Shown: positions 20,101 through 29,173 of the stretch, in pieces
Layout of the letters: each line of letters opens with the position of its first letter
Position numbering within the stretch: position 1 is the first letter of the stretch
DNA from: JAZOTM01 sp045657625
GTDB lineage: Bacteria; Bacillota; Clostridia; Lachnospirales; Lachnospiraceae
Assembly (NCBI GenBank): GCA_045657625.1
Contig: JAZOTM010000017.1
Location: 1 to 64,000 of the forward strand
DNA: 64,000 nt
Direction: 5' to 3'
Notes under the pieces: model-generated
Told to the model about the DNA's origin: nothing
Databases searched by the model: none
The model's input: only the letters and a program-made list of their open reading frames with translations
Position numbers and translations under genes: made by a program

Positions 20101-22324
20101 GGAAGGTCTTTGTGGCACTTCCGGAAAAATCAGAAGTCGATACTGCCGTAAACACCACAGTGTAAGTTCCTACATCTCCCTGAGTTGTCACATCATCGTT
20201 GATCAAAATCTCAGCCGTGTAGTCCACACCGTAAGTCAACGTTGCACCTGCATAGGCCACTTCGAAATCATCCACAATGTCATCGAGAGTATAAGCTTCC
20301 CCTTTGTAGGTGTAGCTCGGTAAATCTGCAATCATGTCTGAACTCAACACCGCCATGTTGATGTCCATGGTGTCAGTTCTGGTGCCGGTGTAATTTCCAA
20401 TACCGGTCACTGTCACTGTGACATATTTATGATTGTTGCTGTCTGCCTCTGTTCCATCAATATCATATGACAATGTGTAATCCGTTCCGTAAGTCAAAAC
20501 AGAACCTGTCACTGAGTCTGTATATTCTATAATTCCAGACAAATCAGCCACATAATCCTGTGATGCATCACTGGTCATGGTGATGGTGGAATCGCTGATT
20601 TCCTTTTGATTAATTGTCAAAACATCTTCTATCGTGATGGACCCTTGATAGTAGCCGGTACCTGTAATATACAAATCATAGGTTCCTGCATCTGTTGCTG
20701 TCGAAGATTTATTTCCATCTTCATCTATAAATACAACCGAATATGTCGCTGTTCCTATGTTTCCACTGGCTGTCACATAACTCGTTGCCTTCACCGCAGT
20801 ACCATCATAGGTCTTTGAAGCGGTTGTCACCGTGACATCATTCGACGACAAGGTCTTATATACTTTTACAGTACAGGTCTTCTTCACTGAAGTACCACTC
20901 ACTGTGGCAGTAATTGTTGCTGTTCCCGGTGCCACTGCAGTAATTGTCACCGCACTTCCACTAGAGGTGGAACTGGAACTAACTGTAGCCACGCTTGTAT
21001 TGGAACTCGTCCAGTTAATCGCCGCACTATTGCTAGACGTTGCTGTCAACGTGGTAGTAGGCGTAGTCGAATCTGTCATCGTAAGCGTCTTACTCGTAGA
21101 ATCCAAGCTAATTGTCGTAGTTGTTGTTCCCAAGGTTCCATACCAGAAGTTCAAGTCACAATAGGTGCTGCCCATATATCCGGCTGTTGAGAATCCGCTA
21201 TAGTTTGATGTATACTGCCAGCACTCCAAACGAGACGTAAAGGACGTCGTCGCTGTATAATTTGCCAACCAAATGTAGTAACTACTTGATATATCACTAA
21301 AGTTCATGCTGCTATAAAACATGTCCTTATTGGCATAAATACCTGCTTTCAATCCGGAAACGCTCACCATACGAGCACAGAAAGCATTACAAATGGCTGT
21401 TCGTGTGGCATTGGACAAGTTGGCTGCCTTTAATCGTCCGGCGGTACCATCGGAATAATAAGCCCACTCGTAATCGATATAAACAGGCAACGAAATCATG
21501 GAACTATACGAGCTAATAATGCTCCAACAATAATCCGCTTCTTCAATTGCTTCTGTCGTACTAATAGCCTGGGAGAAAAAGTAAACTCCCACTTTAATAC
21601 CAGCTGCATAAGCCCCTTGAATATAGGAAGCAAATTTGGTATCTGTAACCAATCCGCCGCCACCATATCCACGATAGCCTGCACGAATAATAACAAATTC
21701 CACACCCATGTTTTTCAACCCGGTCCAGTTAATGGTACCGTTGTGATAAGACACGTCAATTCCATTATGAACGGTCTGTCCTTCTACATAAGTCGGATAA
21801 TTGTACCAGTTTCCACTGATTCCACTGGCATAAGACGAGCCAAATGCAATGATGCTGATGCCATCACTGTTGTAAACAGAATCATCTGTTCCATCTCCTA
21901 CGCCAAGTAAATCGCCATAATAGCGCAAAAATTCCGGATCTTCAGGATCCAAAACCAAAATTTCTCCGTCTTCCGTCATGTACTCATACATGCCGTCATC
22001 ACGCAAACGAATCTCTCCGGGAGAAAGTTCGTCTTCTTCCTCCTCTGTATCCTCCGTTTCGGTCTCCTCTGCGGTAGTCGTCGCATCCGTCGTTTCCTCT
22101 ACCGTTTCCTCCTGGGTGGTTCCCCCGGAATCTGTAATCGTCGTAGAGGTGTCTGTGGACGTATCCGTCTGCCCCGTATCCTCTGTTTCGCTTTCTGAAG
22201 TCTCCTCTTCTGTATTTCGTTCTGTTGCTACTGAATTGGACGTAGTTTCCCCATATAAATCCGTCGGAAAGGACGTCATTACCAGGGTTGCTGCCAATAT
22301 TGCTGTTAATAATCTCTTTCTCAT
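17120..22324 (-). CDS. Giant secreted GH25 protein with 13 Ig-like YTG repeats and Fn3-like end (1734 aa)
   Basis: Signal peptide (MRKRLLTAILAATLVMTSF), an acidic Thr-rich stalk, a GH25 domain (about 185-400: GIDVSYHNGTINW, PVYIDYEW), one BIG2-like domain (about 405-490), then 13 repeats with cores such as GTDYTVTYSNNKN and GKGNYTG (about 495-1600), and an Fn3-like C-terminus. GH25 enzymes are muramidases; the repeats probably project or dock the enzyme. A TTG 12 nt upstream could also open the frame, but ATG at 22324 gives the typical signal peptide and has GGGG 6 nt upstream. It is the first gene of the operon with the 4009-aa protein. No C-terminal anchor is seen. Confidence 0.88.
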   Translation of the reverse strand: MRKRLLTAILAATLVMTSFPTDLYGETTSNSVATERNTEEETSESETEDTGQTDTSTDTSTTITDSGGTTQEETVEETTDATTTAEETETEDTEEEEDELSPGEIRLRDDGMYEYMTEDGEILVLDPEDPEFLRYYGDLLGVGDGTDDSVYNSDGISIIAFGSSYASGISGNWYNYPTYVEGQTVHNGIDVSYHNGTINWTGLKNMGVEFVIIRAGYRGYGGGGLVTDTKFASYIQGAYAAGIKVGVYFFSQAISTTEAIEEADYCWSIISSYSSMISLPVYIDYEWAYYSDGTAGRLKAANLSNATRTAICNAFCARMVSVSGLKAGIYANKDMFYSSMNFSDISSSYYIWLANYTATTSFTSRLECWQYTSNYSGFSTAGYMGSTYCDLNFWYGTLGTTTTTISLDSTSKTLTMTDSTTPTTTLTATSSNSAAINWTSSNTSVATVSSSSTSSGSAVTITAVAPGTATITATVSGTSVKKTCTVKVYKTLSSNDVTVTTASKTYDGTAVKATSYVTASGNIGTATYSVVFIDEDGNKSSTATDAGTYDLYITGTGYYQGSITIEDVLTINQKEISDSTITMTSDASQDYVADLSGIIEYTDSVTGSVLTYGTDYTLSYDIDGTEADSNNHKYVTVTVTGIGNYTGTRTDTMDINMAVLSSDMIADLPSYTYKGEAYTLDDIVDDFEVAYAGATLTYGVDYTAEILINDDVTTQGDVGTYTVVFTAVSTSDFSGSATKTFQVVAKEFDDDITINSIADQTYQNAWITLSDSLLTDSALEASLVEGTDYTCTYKNNKNVGTAKVTITGTGNYTGTLTTTFQIVKANLSAATVLVEGVSSYETTYTGKTKTPAVTVQINGNTISTSNYTVSYSDNTEVGTATITLTGKGNCTGSTTATFTIAEKNLSDSTRMTYGKFLNYLYSLDGLTPSPTVSYYGMTLTQGTDYIVKYFTAATVEAEDFDLSTALESGLDSITAAGTYYGAIVAVDGSSYTGSYLYPSSFIVSAASLSATGTLTVENSSLEYTGSDVGSDIGISVYYKDTLLTAGTDYTVSYMLSGSSEELMEVVDSGRYTVTVTGTGNYTGTLSTTILVLEEGQSVLSSQNYTVTLTEGSSYTYTGSAITPTVEITDASGDVLIEGVNYSLTYEDNVDAGIANIVITGKNQLIGTMTIPFTITQLAIGSNTTTTSTFTSNDLTATLAATSLTYTGKVQKSRLTLTNGTSTLLLGKDYTLSYSGSSVNVGSYTVTATLKGNYTGSVTFSYAITQASLDSITATVESQTCTGSSVTLDFSNFTMLLNGSALSQSVMESEFTISGYSNNTAVSGVLDKASVTITSDGSGNFVAGEKTISFSITQKSLADSDVVYTLGGAEVSGSVSALTMEYTGLALTPTVTVTLENGTALTQDTDFTVTYSNNKNAGTATVKITGKGNYTGTKSIVFVIESQEIDLSSATVTLSATSFTYTGSYIKPTVTVKYGTKTLTKGTDYTVTYSNNKNATTTTSLATVTITGKGNYTGTVEKTFEITRLSKSNASSITINNIPYQVYTGSTIKPDVVVTVNGRTLTYGEDYVLTVVNSAKIRSSAGTGTAIAIVTGIGNYSGELIRTSFTVKLGTVAQYRPTLSTDGTDTDVVLSWAELDGTESYEVMYGSESRNLTTYESMLVSQDTDGNWVVTDGDGNTIDATVTLTDGVFTLSADSSLFDVGEINYFKIRGSVSATDGTTAYTNSSLVKAIRVEEE

Positions 22325-22347
22325 TGATAACCCCAAGTTTTTTTCTT

Positions 22348-22356
22348 ATTTTAACA
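22348..22356 (-). promoter_or_regulatory. Candidate extended -10 promoter of the giant-protein operon
   Basis: TGT-TAAAAT on the minus strand, about 25 nt before the ATG at 22324. No convincing -35 box at 16-18 nt, so this rests on the extended -10 only. Confidence 0.4.
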
Positions 22357-22396
22357 TGCAAAACGTTATGAAATCTTAAAGTTCACAGTTTCTTAC

Positions 22397-23251
22397 TCAA
22401 TTTTTCACATTTTCCGGTTGCACTTCATAAATGCCCATCTTATAAGACTTCCCGCCTTTTACATCAAAAGGCCAAACCCATTCCATTTCCTGTAAAATTT
22501 GAATGGTTTTCTCATCTGCTCTTTTTTTCAAATCACAGATGCCCTGGTAGGCTCCCTGCACGCCTCCGGCCACGCCCATGCGTTCCTTTTCCAGTGCAAA
22601 AATCGCCCTTCTATTCGCCAATTGCAAAAAATAACTTTGCAATTCCGGAATCAACTTGTCGTTTTCCATAGCCACTAATTGGTAAAAAGTCATATCTTCT
22701 TTTCCAACGGCCTGACAAAAGACCTCAAACAGCCATGCCGGCATATTGTTAATCTGGCTATGAAGCCCTGCTGCCACAAGCACGTCCACTTTTTCCAGTG
22801 GTAAATCTTTTCTTTTCTCTGCCGCTTTCTCATACATCGCTTGTAAATGGTCCATGGCAAAAGCCGCAAAGCTTTCCACATCTGTCTGATAACCAAACCG
22901 CAGCACCTCTTGCTGCAAGGCATTGGAGAACTGTCGATACTCCTCATCTGTAATTCCAAGCAAATCCACGTTTCGCAGTTCTACCTTTTCTTCCGGCAAC
23001 TGATAAAAGGCCACTGCCTCCCTCATTGCCTCCTCATCCACATCAAAAAGAATGATTTTTCCATAGACCTCTGCCAATTTTTTCAAATCTAAATCATTGC
23101 CCCTACCAACGCCAAAAATCCCGAGAGTTTCTCCCGGGATTCCAGTCTGACTTACAAGCTGCGTTAAGTTTTCTCTATATTCCTTCCACTCAGCGTGAGC
23201 ATTTGGTAGAATTTGTAAAGTTCTTAATTCATCATAAATGGTTGCGTACAT
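22397..23251 (-). CDS. SAM-dependent methyltransferase-like protein
   Basis: 284 aa, soluble. A Rossmann glycine motif is visible as LGIFGVGRGNDLDL (about residues 43-56), followed at the right distance by an acidic strand end, IILFDVDEEAM, which is typical of class I methyltransferases. A later VDVLVAAGLHSQINNMPAW stretch resembles a substrate-side motif. The substrate is unknown. Its start lies 1 nt after the stop of the GtrB-like transferase, so the two are co-translated; a role in sugar or lipid modification is possible but inferred. No recognisable named family. Confidence 0.65.
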   Translation of the reverse strand: MYATIYDELRTLQILPNAHAEWKEYRENLTQLVSQTGIPGETLGIFGVGRGNDLDLKKLAEVYGKIILFDVDEEAMREAVAFYQLPEEKVELRNVDLLGITDEEYRQFSNALQQEVLRFGYQTDVESFAAFAMDHLQAMYEKAAEKRKDLPLEKVDVLVAAGLHSQINNMPAWLFEVFCQAVGKEDMTFYQLVAMENDKLIPELQSYFLQLANRRAIFALEKERMGVAGGVQGAYQGICDLKKRADEKTIQILQEMEWVWPFDVKGGKSYKMGIYEVQPENVKN

Positions 23252-23252
23252 T

Positions 23253-24182
23253 CTATGCTTCTTCCTCTACTAAGTAAATCGGTCGTTTTTTGGTTTCCAA
23301 ATAGGTTTTTGCCAGATATTGACCTAAAATACCGATACTGAAAAGTTGCAAACCGGAAAGCAAAGTAATGATGCAAACCAGTGACGGCCATCCGGAAGTC
23401 GGATCTCCATAGACCAAAGTGCGAACGATAATAAATATAATCAGCAAAAAGGCCAAAAAACAGAAGAGAATTCCAAGGAATGACGCAAACACCAATGGCG
23501 TAGTGGAAAAAGCAACGATTCCATCCAGCGCGTATACAAACAATTTCCAGAAGGACCATTTGGTCTCTCCGGCAACACGCTCAATGTTTTCGTATTCCAG
23601 CCACTTCTTCTTGAATCCAACCCAGCCAAAGATACCTTTGCTGAAACGGTTGTATTCTCCCATAGAGAGAATGGCTTTTACCACCTTGCGATTCATCATC
23701 TGAAAATCTCTGGCGCCATCTACTATTTCAGTTTTCGACATTTTATTAATCAAAGAATAAAATCTTCTGGCAAAGAAGGAACGAATCGGCGGTTCTCCTT
23801 TACGACTTACACGTCTGGAACCGATACAGTCATACCCTTCTTCAGTCACAGCCTTCAACATCTCCGGAAGTAAAGCCGGCGGATCCTGTAGGTCCGCATC
23901 CATAATGACAACAAAATCGCCCTTGGCTTTTTCCAAGCCTGCATAGATTGCTGCCTCTTTTCCAAAGTTTCTGGAAAAAGATACATAATGCACTCTCGGA
24001 TCCATGTCATGCATGGCATGAAGTTCATCCATAGTGCCATCTGAGGAACCATCATCAATAAACAAATATTCCGCTTCCACATCCGGCATGGTTTTCAAAA
24101 CCTCTTCCGTCGTATTATAGAAAATTCGCACCGTTGCTTCTTCGTTGTAGCTTGGTACGACGATTGTCAAAGTGTGTCCCAT
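23253..24182 (-). CDS. Polyprenyl-phosphate glycosyltransferase, GtrB/DPM1-like GT2
   Basis: 309 aa. GT2 catalytic domain: LTIVVPSYNEE, IDDGSSDGT and MDADLQDPP (DxD-type metal site) in the first 110 residues, then two C-terminal transmembrane helices. This arrangement matches enzymes transferring a sugar from a nucleotide sugar to undecaprenyl phosphate at the inner membrane face. ATG 24182 is chosen because AGGAG lies 6 nt upstream; an ATG 27 nt earlier has no ribosome binding site and overlaps the extended -10 box. First gene of a pair with the methyltransferase-like protein. Confidence 0.88.
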   Translation of the reverse strand: MGHTLTIVVPSYNEEATVRIFYNTTEEVLKTMPDVEAEYLFIDDGSSDGTMDELHAMHDMDPRVHYVSFSRNFGKEAAIYAGLEKAKGDFVVIMDADLQDPPALLPEMLKAVTEEGYDCIGSRRVSRKGEPPIRSFFARRFYSLINKMSKTEIVDGARDFQMMNRKVVKAILSMGEYNRFSKGIFGWVGFKKKWLEYENIERVAGETKWSFWKLFVYALDGIVAFSTTPLVFASFLGILFCFLAFLLIIFIIVRTLVYGDPTSGWPSLVCIITLLSGLQLFSIGILGQYLAKTYLETKKRPIYLVEEEA

Positions 24183-24207
24183 TTTTAACTCCTTCTCAAC
24201 CTCAAAC

Positions 24208-24216
24208 ATTATAGCA
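24208..24216 (-). promoter_or_regulatory. Extended -10 promoter of the GtrB-like gene
   Basis: TGC-TATAAT on the minus strand; a -35 box is weak (AACAAA at 17 nt). Its position argues for translation start at 24182 rather than 24209. Confidence 0.55.
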
Positions 24217-24261
24217 AATCATTTCCTACATTTGTTAAAAAAGCATCAATCTTAAGAAATC

Positions 24262-25371
24262 TTAAGAAAACAGTTTCCTAACTAAATAATAAATCAAGTA
24301 AACACTGAATCCAAATAAATAAACCAAAAAGGCAACATATAGAATCAGTATAAAAAATCCCTTTGGATCGTAATAGTACAAGGTAATCCAATCAATCTTT
24401 TGAAACAACGTTCTTACAAATCCATTATCATGCATCAAATAAATCATAAAAGATGCGGAACTAATGAAGTTAATCATCGGCACATTCGGTATTTTTACCC
24501 TGCGTCCGATTTCAAAGATACATACTCCAAGGATAATCGGCACAATCTTCCAGTCGGAATAAGTCGTTACTGACTGCTTAAATTCTTTGGTACTTTCGTA
24601 TATATAGTAAGTATTAATGTTTACCATAGTCTTATTATAATAGGAAAGCCATACCAAAAGATAGGTCCCAATGATTCCACCCCAAAATACCAAAACCGGA
24701 ATTTTTTCAAAGGGATTGTACTTTTTGATATAACCACCTAGTGCATACAAAAAAACACCGCAAACAAAAACGCGCAAGCTTGAGCTCAATCCGGAAAGCA
24801 ACTTTCCAAGCCAGCCCACACTAAACAGAGCAAACAAGGCAAGTAAAAACGTGGTGTACTGCTCCTTGGTAAACTTATTCAAAAACTTATTTAAAAACAA
24901 ACCGGCCACTAAAATAATCCCAATATAGTAACCTGCAAACCACCAGCCACTGTTAAAGAGGCTGACACCAATCATTCCATCAAACAATTCATCATAATGG
25001 AACAAATAATAAGTAGACGCCAGAATAATCACGACTGTCACAACAGCCATCTGGCTTAAAATCTTCTTCAACTGTTTTCCCATAGGAACTTCCTTGCGTT
25101 CCGCTAGGAAGTATCCGGAAATCAGCATAAAGATTACATTTCCTGTCTTCCCCAGAGGCATCAACGTCTCCAGCAACAACAGTTTCTTAAAAAACACCGG
25201 TTCATTGAACCAACCATTTTGCATATACTCTATGGAAGTGGCATCCGTCAACTGCACGCGAACCCCATGATATGCAATGTGAAACACTATAATCATAAAA
25301 ATGGCAACAATTCGCAATAATTCCATATTGCTCTGTCTTGTGCCATTTCCCTGCTGCTTTTCTTCTATCAT
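24262..25371 (-). CDS. Acyltransferase family 3 membrane protein
   Basis: 369 aa, about ten transmembrane helices. The N-terminus has NMELLRIVAIFMIIVFH with the conserved family-3 His, and LISGYF follows. The family (OafA/NodX-like) moves acyl groups, often acetyl, onto surface sugars. ATG 25371 is chosen over the upstream extension because AAAGGAAG lies just before it and the extension is not hydrophobic or conserved-looking. A TATAAT at 25479-25484 with a poor -35 may drive it; it overlaps the tail of the GH53 terminator. Monocistronic by layout. Confidence 0.88.
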   Translation of the reverse strand: MIEEKQQGNGTRQSNMELLRIVAIFMIIVFHIAYHGVRVQLTDATSIEYMQNGWFNEPVFFKKLLLLETLMPLGKTGNVIFMLISGYFLAERKEVPMGKQLKKILSQMAVVTVVIILASTYYLFHYDELFDGMIGVSLFNSGWWFAGYYIGIILVAGLFLNKFLNKFTKEQYTTFLLALFALFSVGWLGKLLSGLSSSLRVFVCGVFLYALGGYIKKYNPFEKIPVLVFWGGIIGTYLLVWLSYYNKTMVNINTYYIYESTKEFKQSVTTYSDWKIVPIILGVCIFEIGRRVKIPNVPMINFISSASFMIYLMHDNGFVRTLFQKIDWITLYYYDPKGFFILILYVAFLVYLFGFSVYLIYYLVRKLFS

Positions 25372-25488
25372 GTATTCTTCCTTTTCTCTCCCCCTACGGG
25401 GATTTCTAATCAACCTGTCTATTTTCACATGATTATAGAAAGTTGTCAAGGTGAGGTGGGAAGGCAAAGGAATTCCTTATTATATGAG

Positions 25489-25522
25489 AAAAGGCGACCT
25501 TGCGGAAACCCGCTCGGCCGCC
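25489..25522 (-). terminator. Terminator of the GH53 gene
   Basis: Two-part stem on the minus strand, GGCGGCC-ga-GCGG-gttt-CCGC-aa-GGTCGCC, followed by TTTTC. It sits 45 nt after the stop codon of the galactanase gene. Confidence 0.75.
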
Positions 25523-25566
25523 CTCAAAGAAGGAAAGTCTATGTTAAAAGTATGAGATTAACATAT

Positions 25567-28500
25567 TTATTTTAAGAAGCGAAACTTCTTAAAGTAGATT
25601 GCTCCGCCGACACCGCCAAATGCCAGTACCAAAATGACAGCTACTGCTGCAATCGGTGCAACACTCTTGTTTGCAGTGGTTGGAACAACTTCATCTGTAA
25701 CTTCATCAACGGTTGTAGCATCATCTACTACCTCTTCTGCATCCTCAACAGTTTCCTCTGCATCCACTGTCGCATCTGCTGTTGGTGTTTCTTCTGCCAC
25801 AATTTCTTCCACATCATTTGCAATATTTTCCACGGTACGACTACGTCTAGTGGATGTACCGGTAGAAGTTGTATTGGTATTTGTTAAAGTTGCATCTACC
25901 GTTGTATCAGATGAACTTGTTGTAGATGTACTCGTTGATGTTGTACTTGCTGTTGAACTACTTGTTGTAGTTGAACTCGTTGTAGAACTACTTGTGTTGG
26001 AAGTTGTGCTTCCGGAGGAACTTGATGAACTTCCACTTGTGCTTCCAGAATCGCTGGTAGTTTCTACTTTTCCCACTTTATAGAGATAGAAATCATCCCA
26101 AGCACCCCAGCCGCCTGCACTTGCCGTTACAGACACACCAATAGTCACTGTCGTTTCTTCTGTAATCTCGATTTCATCAATTTCCGGATTTGCCCACTCC
26201 TGCCATCCGCTTACGCCGGTTTCTACCGAAGTGACTTCCTCACCGATTTTAATGTAAAGTAAGAATTCTGCATCATCTCCGCAGTCGCCTCCTTCTACAT
26301 ATGCACCCAGCTGATAAATACCTGGCTCCAAAGTAATTTCCTGTTCTGCTGTATAAGAAATTGCCTCGTTATCCCAGAATTTCAAGCACTGACTTCCGGT
26401 GCGAACATTGCTACTGTCTGCTTGGATGGATACTCCATTTTTTCCATCGGAATTGGAATATTCTGTAATATTCCAAGCATCACTTGTTTCAAAACTGCTA
26501 TTTACTACTAAGTTCACTGGCTTAATTGTCAGTTCACAAACAACTTCTGTACTTTCTTCATAAGCGATGGTTCCTGTGATTTCATAGGTACCTGTTCCTG
26601 CTGCAATTGCAGCTGCAAGCTCTTCTTCATTCCATGTAACGGTATATTCTTCAGAAGTACCATCGTTGTATTTTACTGTTGCGATTTCCGGAAGAACGAC
26701 TTCCTCATCTAACTCAAAAGTCACATCCTCCACTGTAATGGATGTCATCTGTTTTGGTGCAACTGCACCGGTACGCATGTAACTGTAAATCATTGCAGAT
26801 GCTAAAGCATGTCCTTCAAAGTCAAACCACGCTTCATTGTCTACTGCAGATCCGCCGTACCAATCTTTTGCATCTTTATCATAATCTCCGGAATAAGATG
26901 TCGCCCAACCAGAACCGTAGGTCTCCCAAATTTCTTTGTTCTGTGCTAAAACTTCATCTGCATTTTCTGCATCCTCATCATATACCTGAACCGGAATCCA
27001 CGCCGGCTCCCAGTAAAACATACCAATTCCGGCATCTCCTACATTCACTACAGCCTGTGCAACTGCGCTCAAAGAATCTGCCTGGCCCTGTACGGAAACA
27101 TCAAAGTTGACAGTGTCACTTGTTTTTCCTTCATATTCTGTATTTCCATGACCGTCTCCATCTTCGTAAGTGTAAAGATAAGAGGTCTCAGCCACCATAA
27201 CCTTTTTGCCATAAGTATCTGCTACATTTTTCAAAACGGATGTCAAGTTGCTGATTGTGCCATGCCAATATGGATAATAAGAAGATGCAAATACATCATA
27301 ATCTACATCGTAAGTATCCAAGTTCTTTGCATATGTTGCATAACGTCCTGCAGTTTCAGGATTGGTAAAATGTACCGCTACTAAAATTTCTGTATTGTAT
27401 TCACTGGAAATTGTTCGAATAGCAGAACTTCCGGCATTAAAAATCTTTGCCATATTTGTCCAAGTCGTTTCACCACAAACACCGTTGTTGGTTTCATTTC
27501 CGACCTGAACCATTCCAACATTCACACCAGCATCAAGTAAAGTCTTCAAAGATGTATAAGTAAATTCATTCACTGCAACTACTTTTTCATCTACTGTCAT
27601 ATCAGCCATAGATTTTGGTGCAGTCTGTTTTCCCGGGTCAGCCCAAAAATCAGAATAATGGAAATCAATCAACACCTTCATACCTGCGTTGCTAGCCCAT
27701 GTACCAATCTTCTTTGCCACTTCAATATCACAGTTTCCGCCACCGTAACCATTGCCGTTTTCATCTGTCGGATCATTCCAAACACGAATACGTACATAGT
27801 TTACTCCGCAAGAAGCAAGGAAATCGAAAAATCCCTGATCATCTAATTCATTTCCGTCAAAGTCATAGTATTTTACACCGCTGTTCTTTTCTGAAACATA
27901 AGAAGAAACGTCTACACCGGTGATGAAATCATCATCTACGCCGGCAATTTTTGATACATTAATGGTTGCATCTACGGAAGTATCTTCTTCTGTACCTTCT
28001 GTATAAAGAACGATGTTATCGATATCTCCCCAATAACCTACAGGTACATTTCCTGTAAAGGTTACTGTCACATCTGTAGCTTCTGTCAATGTAAAGGAAC
28101 TGGTCTCGTAATTGTTCCATACATTCCAGCCCTGTGTATCATTCAAAGACACGGACTGTCCGTTGATTGTAACAGAAAGCCCTGAAGTAGATGCATAACC
28201 TTCTGTAGAAAATCCAAGTTTATAGGTACCTGCCGATACTGCTGATGCCGTCTGTGTCATAGTGAAGGTTTTTTCTTCACTGGAATTATTCCAGAAATCA
28301 AAGTAGTTTGTCTCATTGTTTGTGGCATACGAATCACTTTTTACCACATATCCAACAGTATTTGCGTCGGCATCTGCCATTTCTACTGTCCAGCCTGTAA
28401 CATCACCGGTTTCGAAATCTCCATTGGTCAAATAATCGGTTGCTGTCCAACCATCTGTAGTCAAAGTACTCAAAGACATTTCTGTAGTACTTTCTGTATC

Positions 28501-29148
28501 CCCTTGCGAATCCGTCTCAGTTTCCGTCTCACTCTCAGTATCTGCCTGTGTATTAATGGTTCCTCCAACCACAGAGATATAATCCACGTATCCCCATCCA
28601 TCTAATGCCACATCAGTCACAATAGAAATTGTCACTTCTGATAAATCTGTTTCCGTGGAAAAAGAAACGGAATTATCCAACCAATTATTATATCCCGTAA
28701 GTTCTGTGGCAGTACTAGAGATTGCTTCTTCTCCTACACCACTAACAGAAATATAAAAAGATGCTCCTCCACCCATTTCTGTAGCTGTCAATGTATAAGA
28801 CCCTGCCGGAACCTCTACAGTTTGACTAAGTGTTAACGTGCCAGCTTCGGAGCCGTACCAATATTTATAACCTGCAGTACTACCGCTTTCCGGTGCCTCC
28901 ATCCAATCATCAGATGCATATGTAAATAGAGAAACAGCCACGTTATTCCATGTGGTCGAATTCACTGACCATCCTGCACCATCGACCCATGGATCTGTTT
29001 CAAAATTTGCATTTGTCAATGTAATTGTCGGGGTGTCCTCCGCCTTCACCACCGACAAATAGGCATCGGAAGCTGCTACCTGCCCTGCCACCAGCACTCC
29101 GGCAAGCGCAAGAGCTGTCGCTCCTTTCCATTTTCTAAAACCTCTCAT
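25567..29148 (-). CDS. Cell-surface GH53 arabinogalactan endo-beta-1,4-galactanase
   Basis: 1193 aa. Signal peptide, two N-terminal carbohydrate-binding-like beta-sandwich regions (about 35-190 and 230-390), a GH53 domain from GVDVSSYV (near 409) with acid/base Glu in VQVGNETNNG (near 548) and nucleophile in MVAETSYLY (near 651). Then comes an Ig-like Big_4-type domain, another beta-sandwich, a long Ser/Thr linker, a C-terminal transmembrane helix and KKFRFLK. The family cleaves beta-1,4-galactan of pectin side chains. The C-terminus is sortase-like in layout but has VPTTA rather than LPxTG. ATG 29148 has AGGAGG 6 nt upstream. A large palindrome in the leader suggests repressor control. Monocistronic. 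Confidence 0.92.
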   Translation of the reverse strand: MRGFRKWKGATALALAGVLVAGQVAASDAYLSVVKAEDTPTITLTNANFETDPWVDGAGWSVNSTTWNNVAVSLFTYASDDWMEAPESGSTAGYKYWYGSEAGTLTLSQTVEVPAGSYTLTATEMGGGASFYISVSGVGEEAISSTATELTGYNNWLDNSVSFSTETDLSEVTISIVTDVALDGWGYVDYISVVGGTINTQADTESETETETDSQGDTESTTEMSLSTLTTDGWTATDYLTNGDFETGDVTGWTVEMADADANTVGYVVKSDSYATNNETNYFDFWNNSSEEKTFTMTQTASAVSAGTYKLGFSTEGYASTSGLSVTINGQSVSLNDTQGWNVWNNYETSSFTLTEATDVTVTFTGNVPVGYWGDIDNIVLYTEGTEEDTSVDATINVSKIAGVDDDFITGVDVSSYVSEKNSGVKYYDFDGNELDDQGFFDFLASCGVNYVRIRVWNDPTDENGNGYGGGNCDIEVAKKIGTWASNAGMKVLIDFHYSDFWADPGKQTAPKSMADMTVDEKVVAVNEFTYTSLKTLLDAGVNVGMVQVGNETNNGVCGETTWTNMAKIFNAGSSAIRTISSEYNTEILVAVHFTNPETAGRYATYAKNLDTYDVDYDVFASSYYPYWHGTISNLTSVLKNVADTYGKKVMVAETSYLYTYEDGDGHGNTEYEGKTSDTVNFDVSVQGQADSLSAVAQAVVNVGDAGIGMFYWEPAWIPVQVYDEDAENADEVLAQNKEIWETYGSGWATSYSGDYDKDAKDWYGGSAVDNEAWFDFEGHALASAMIYSYMRTGAVAPKQMTSITVEDVTFELDEEVVLPEIATVKYNDGTSEEYTVTWNEEELAAAIAAGTGTYEITGTIAYEESTEVVCELTIKPVNLVVNSSFETSDAWNITEYSNSDGKNGVSIQADSSNVRTGSQCLKFWDNEAISYTAEQEITLEPGIYQLGAYVEGGDCGDDAEFLLYIKIGEEVTSVETGVSGWQEWANPEIDEIEITEETTVTIGVSVTASAGGWGAWDDFYLYKVGKVETTSDSGSTSGSSSSSSGSTTSNTSSSTTSSTTTSSSTASTTSTSTSTTSSSDTTVDATLTNTNTTSTGTSTRRSRTVENIANDVEEIVAEETPTADATVDAEETVEDAEEVVDDATTVDEVTDEVVPTTANKSVAPIAAVAVILVLAFGGVGGAIYFKKFRFLK

Positions 29149-29173
29149 TCTATACCCTCCTAATCGTTCTCCC

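Noticed and set aside
25432..25449. TTGACA and TATAAT before the acyltransferase-3 gene
   Set aside because: The two boxes are only 6 nt apart, which cannot form a normal promoter.
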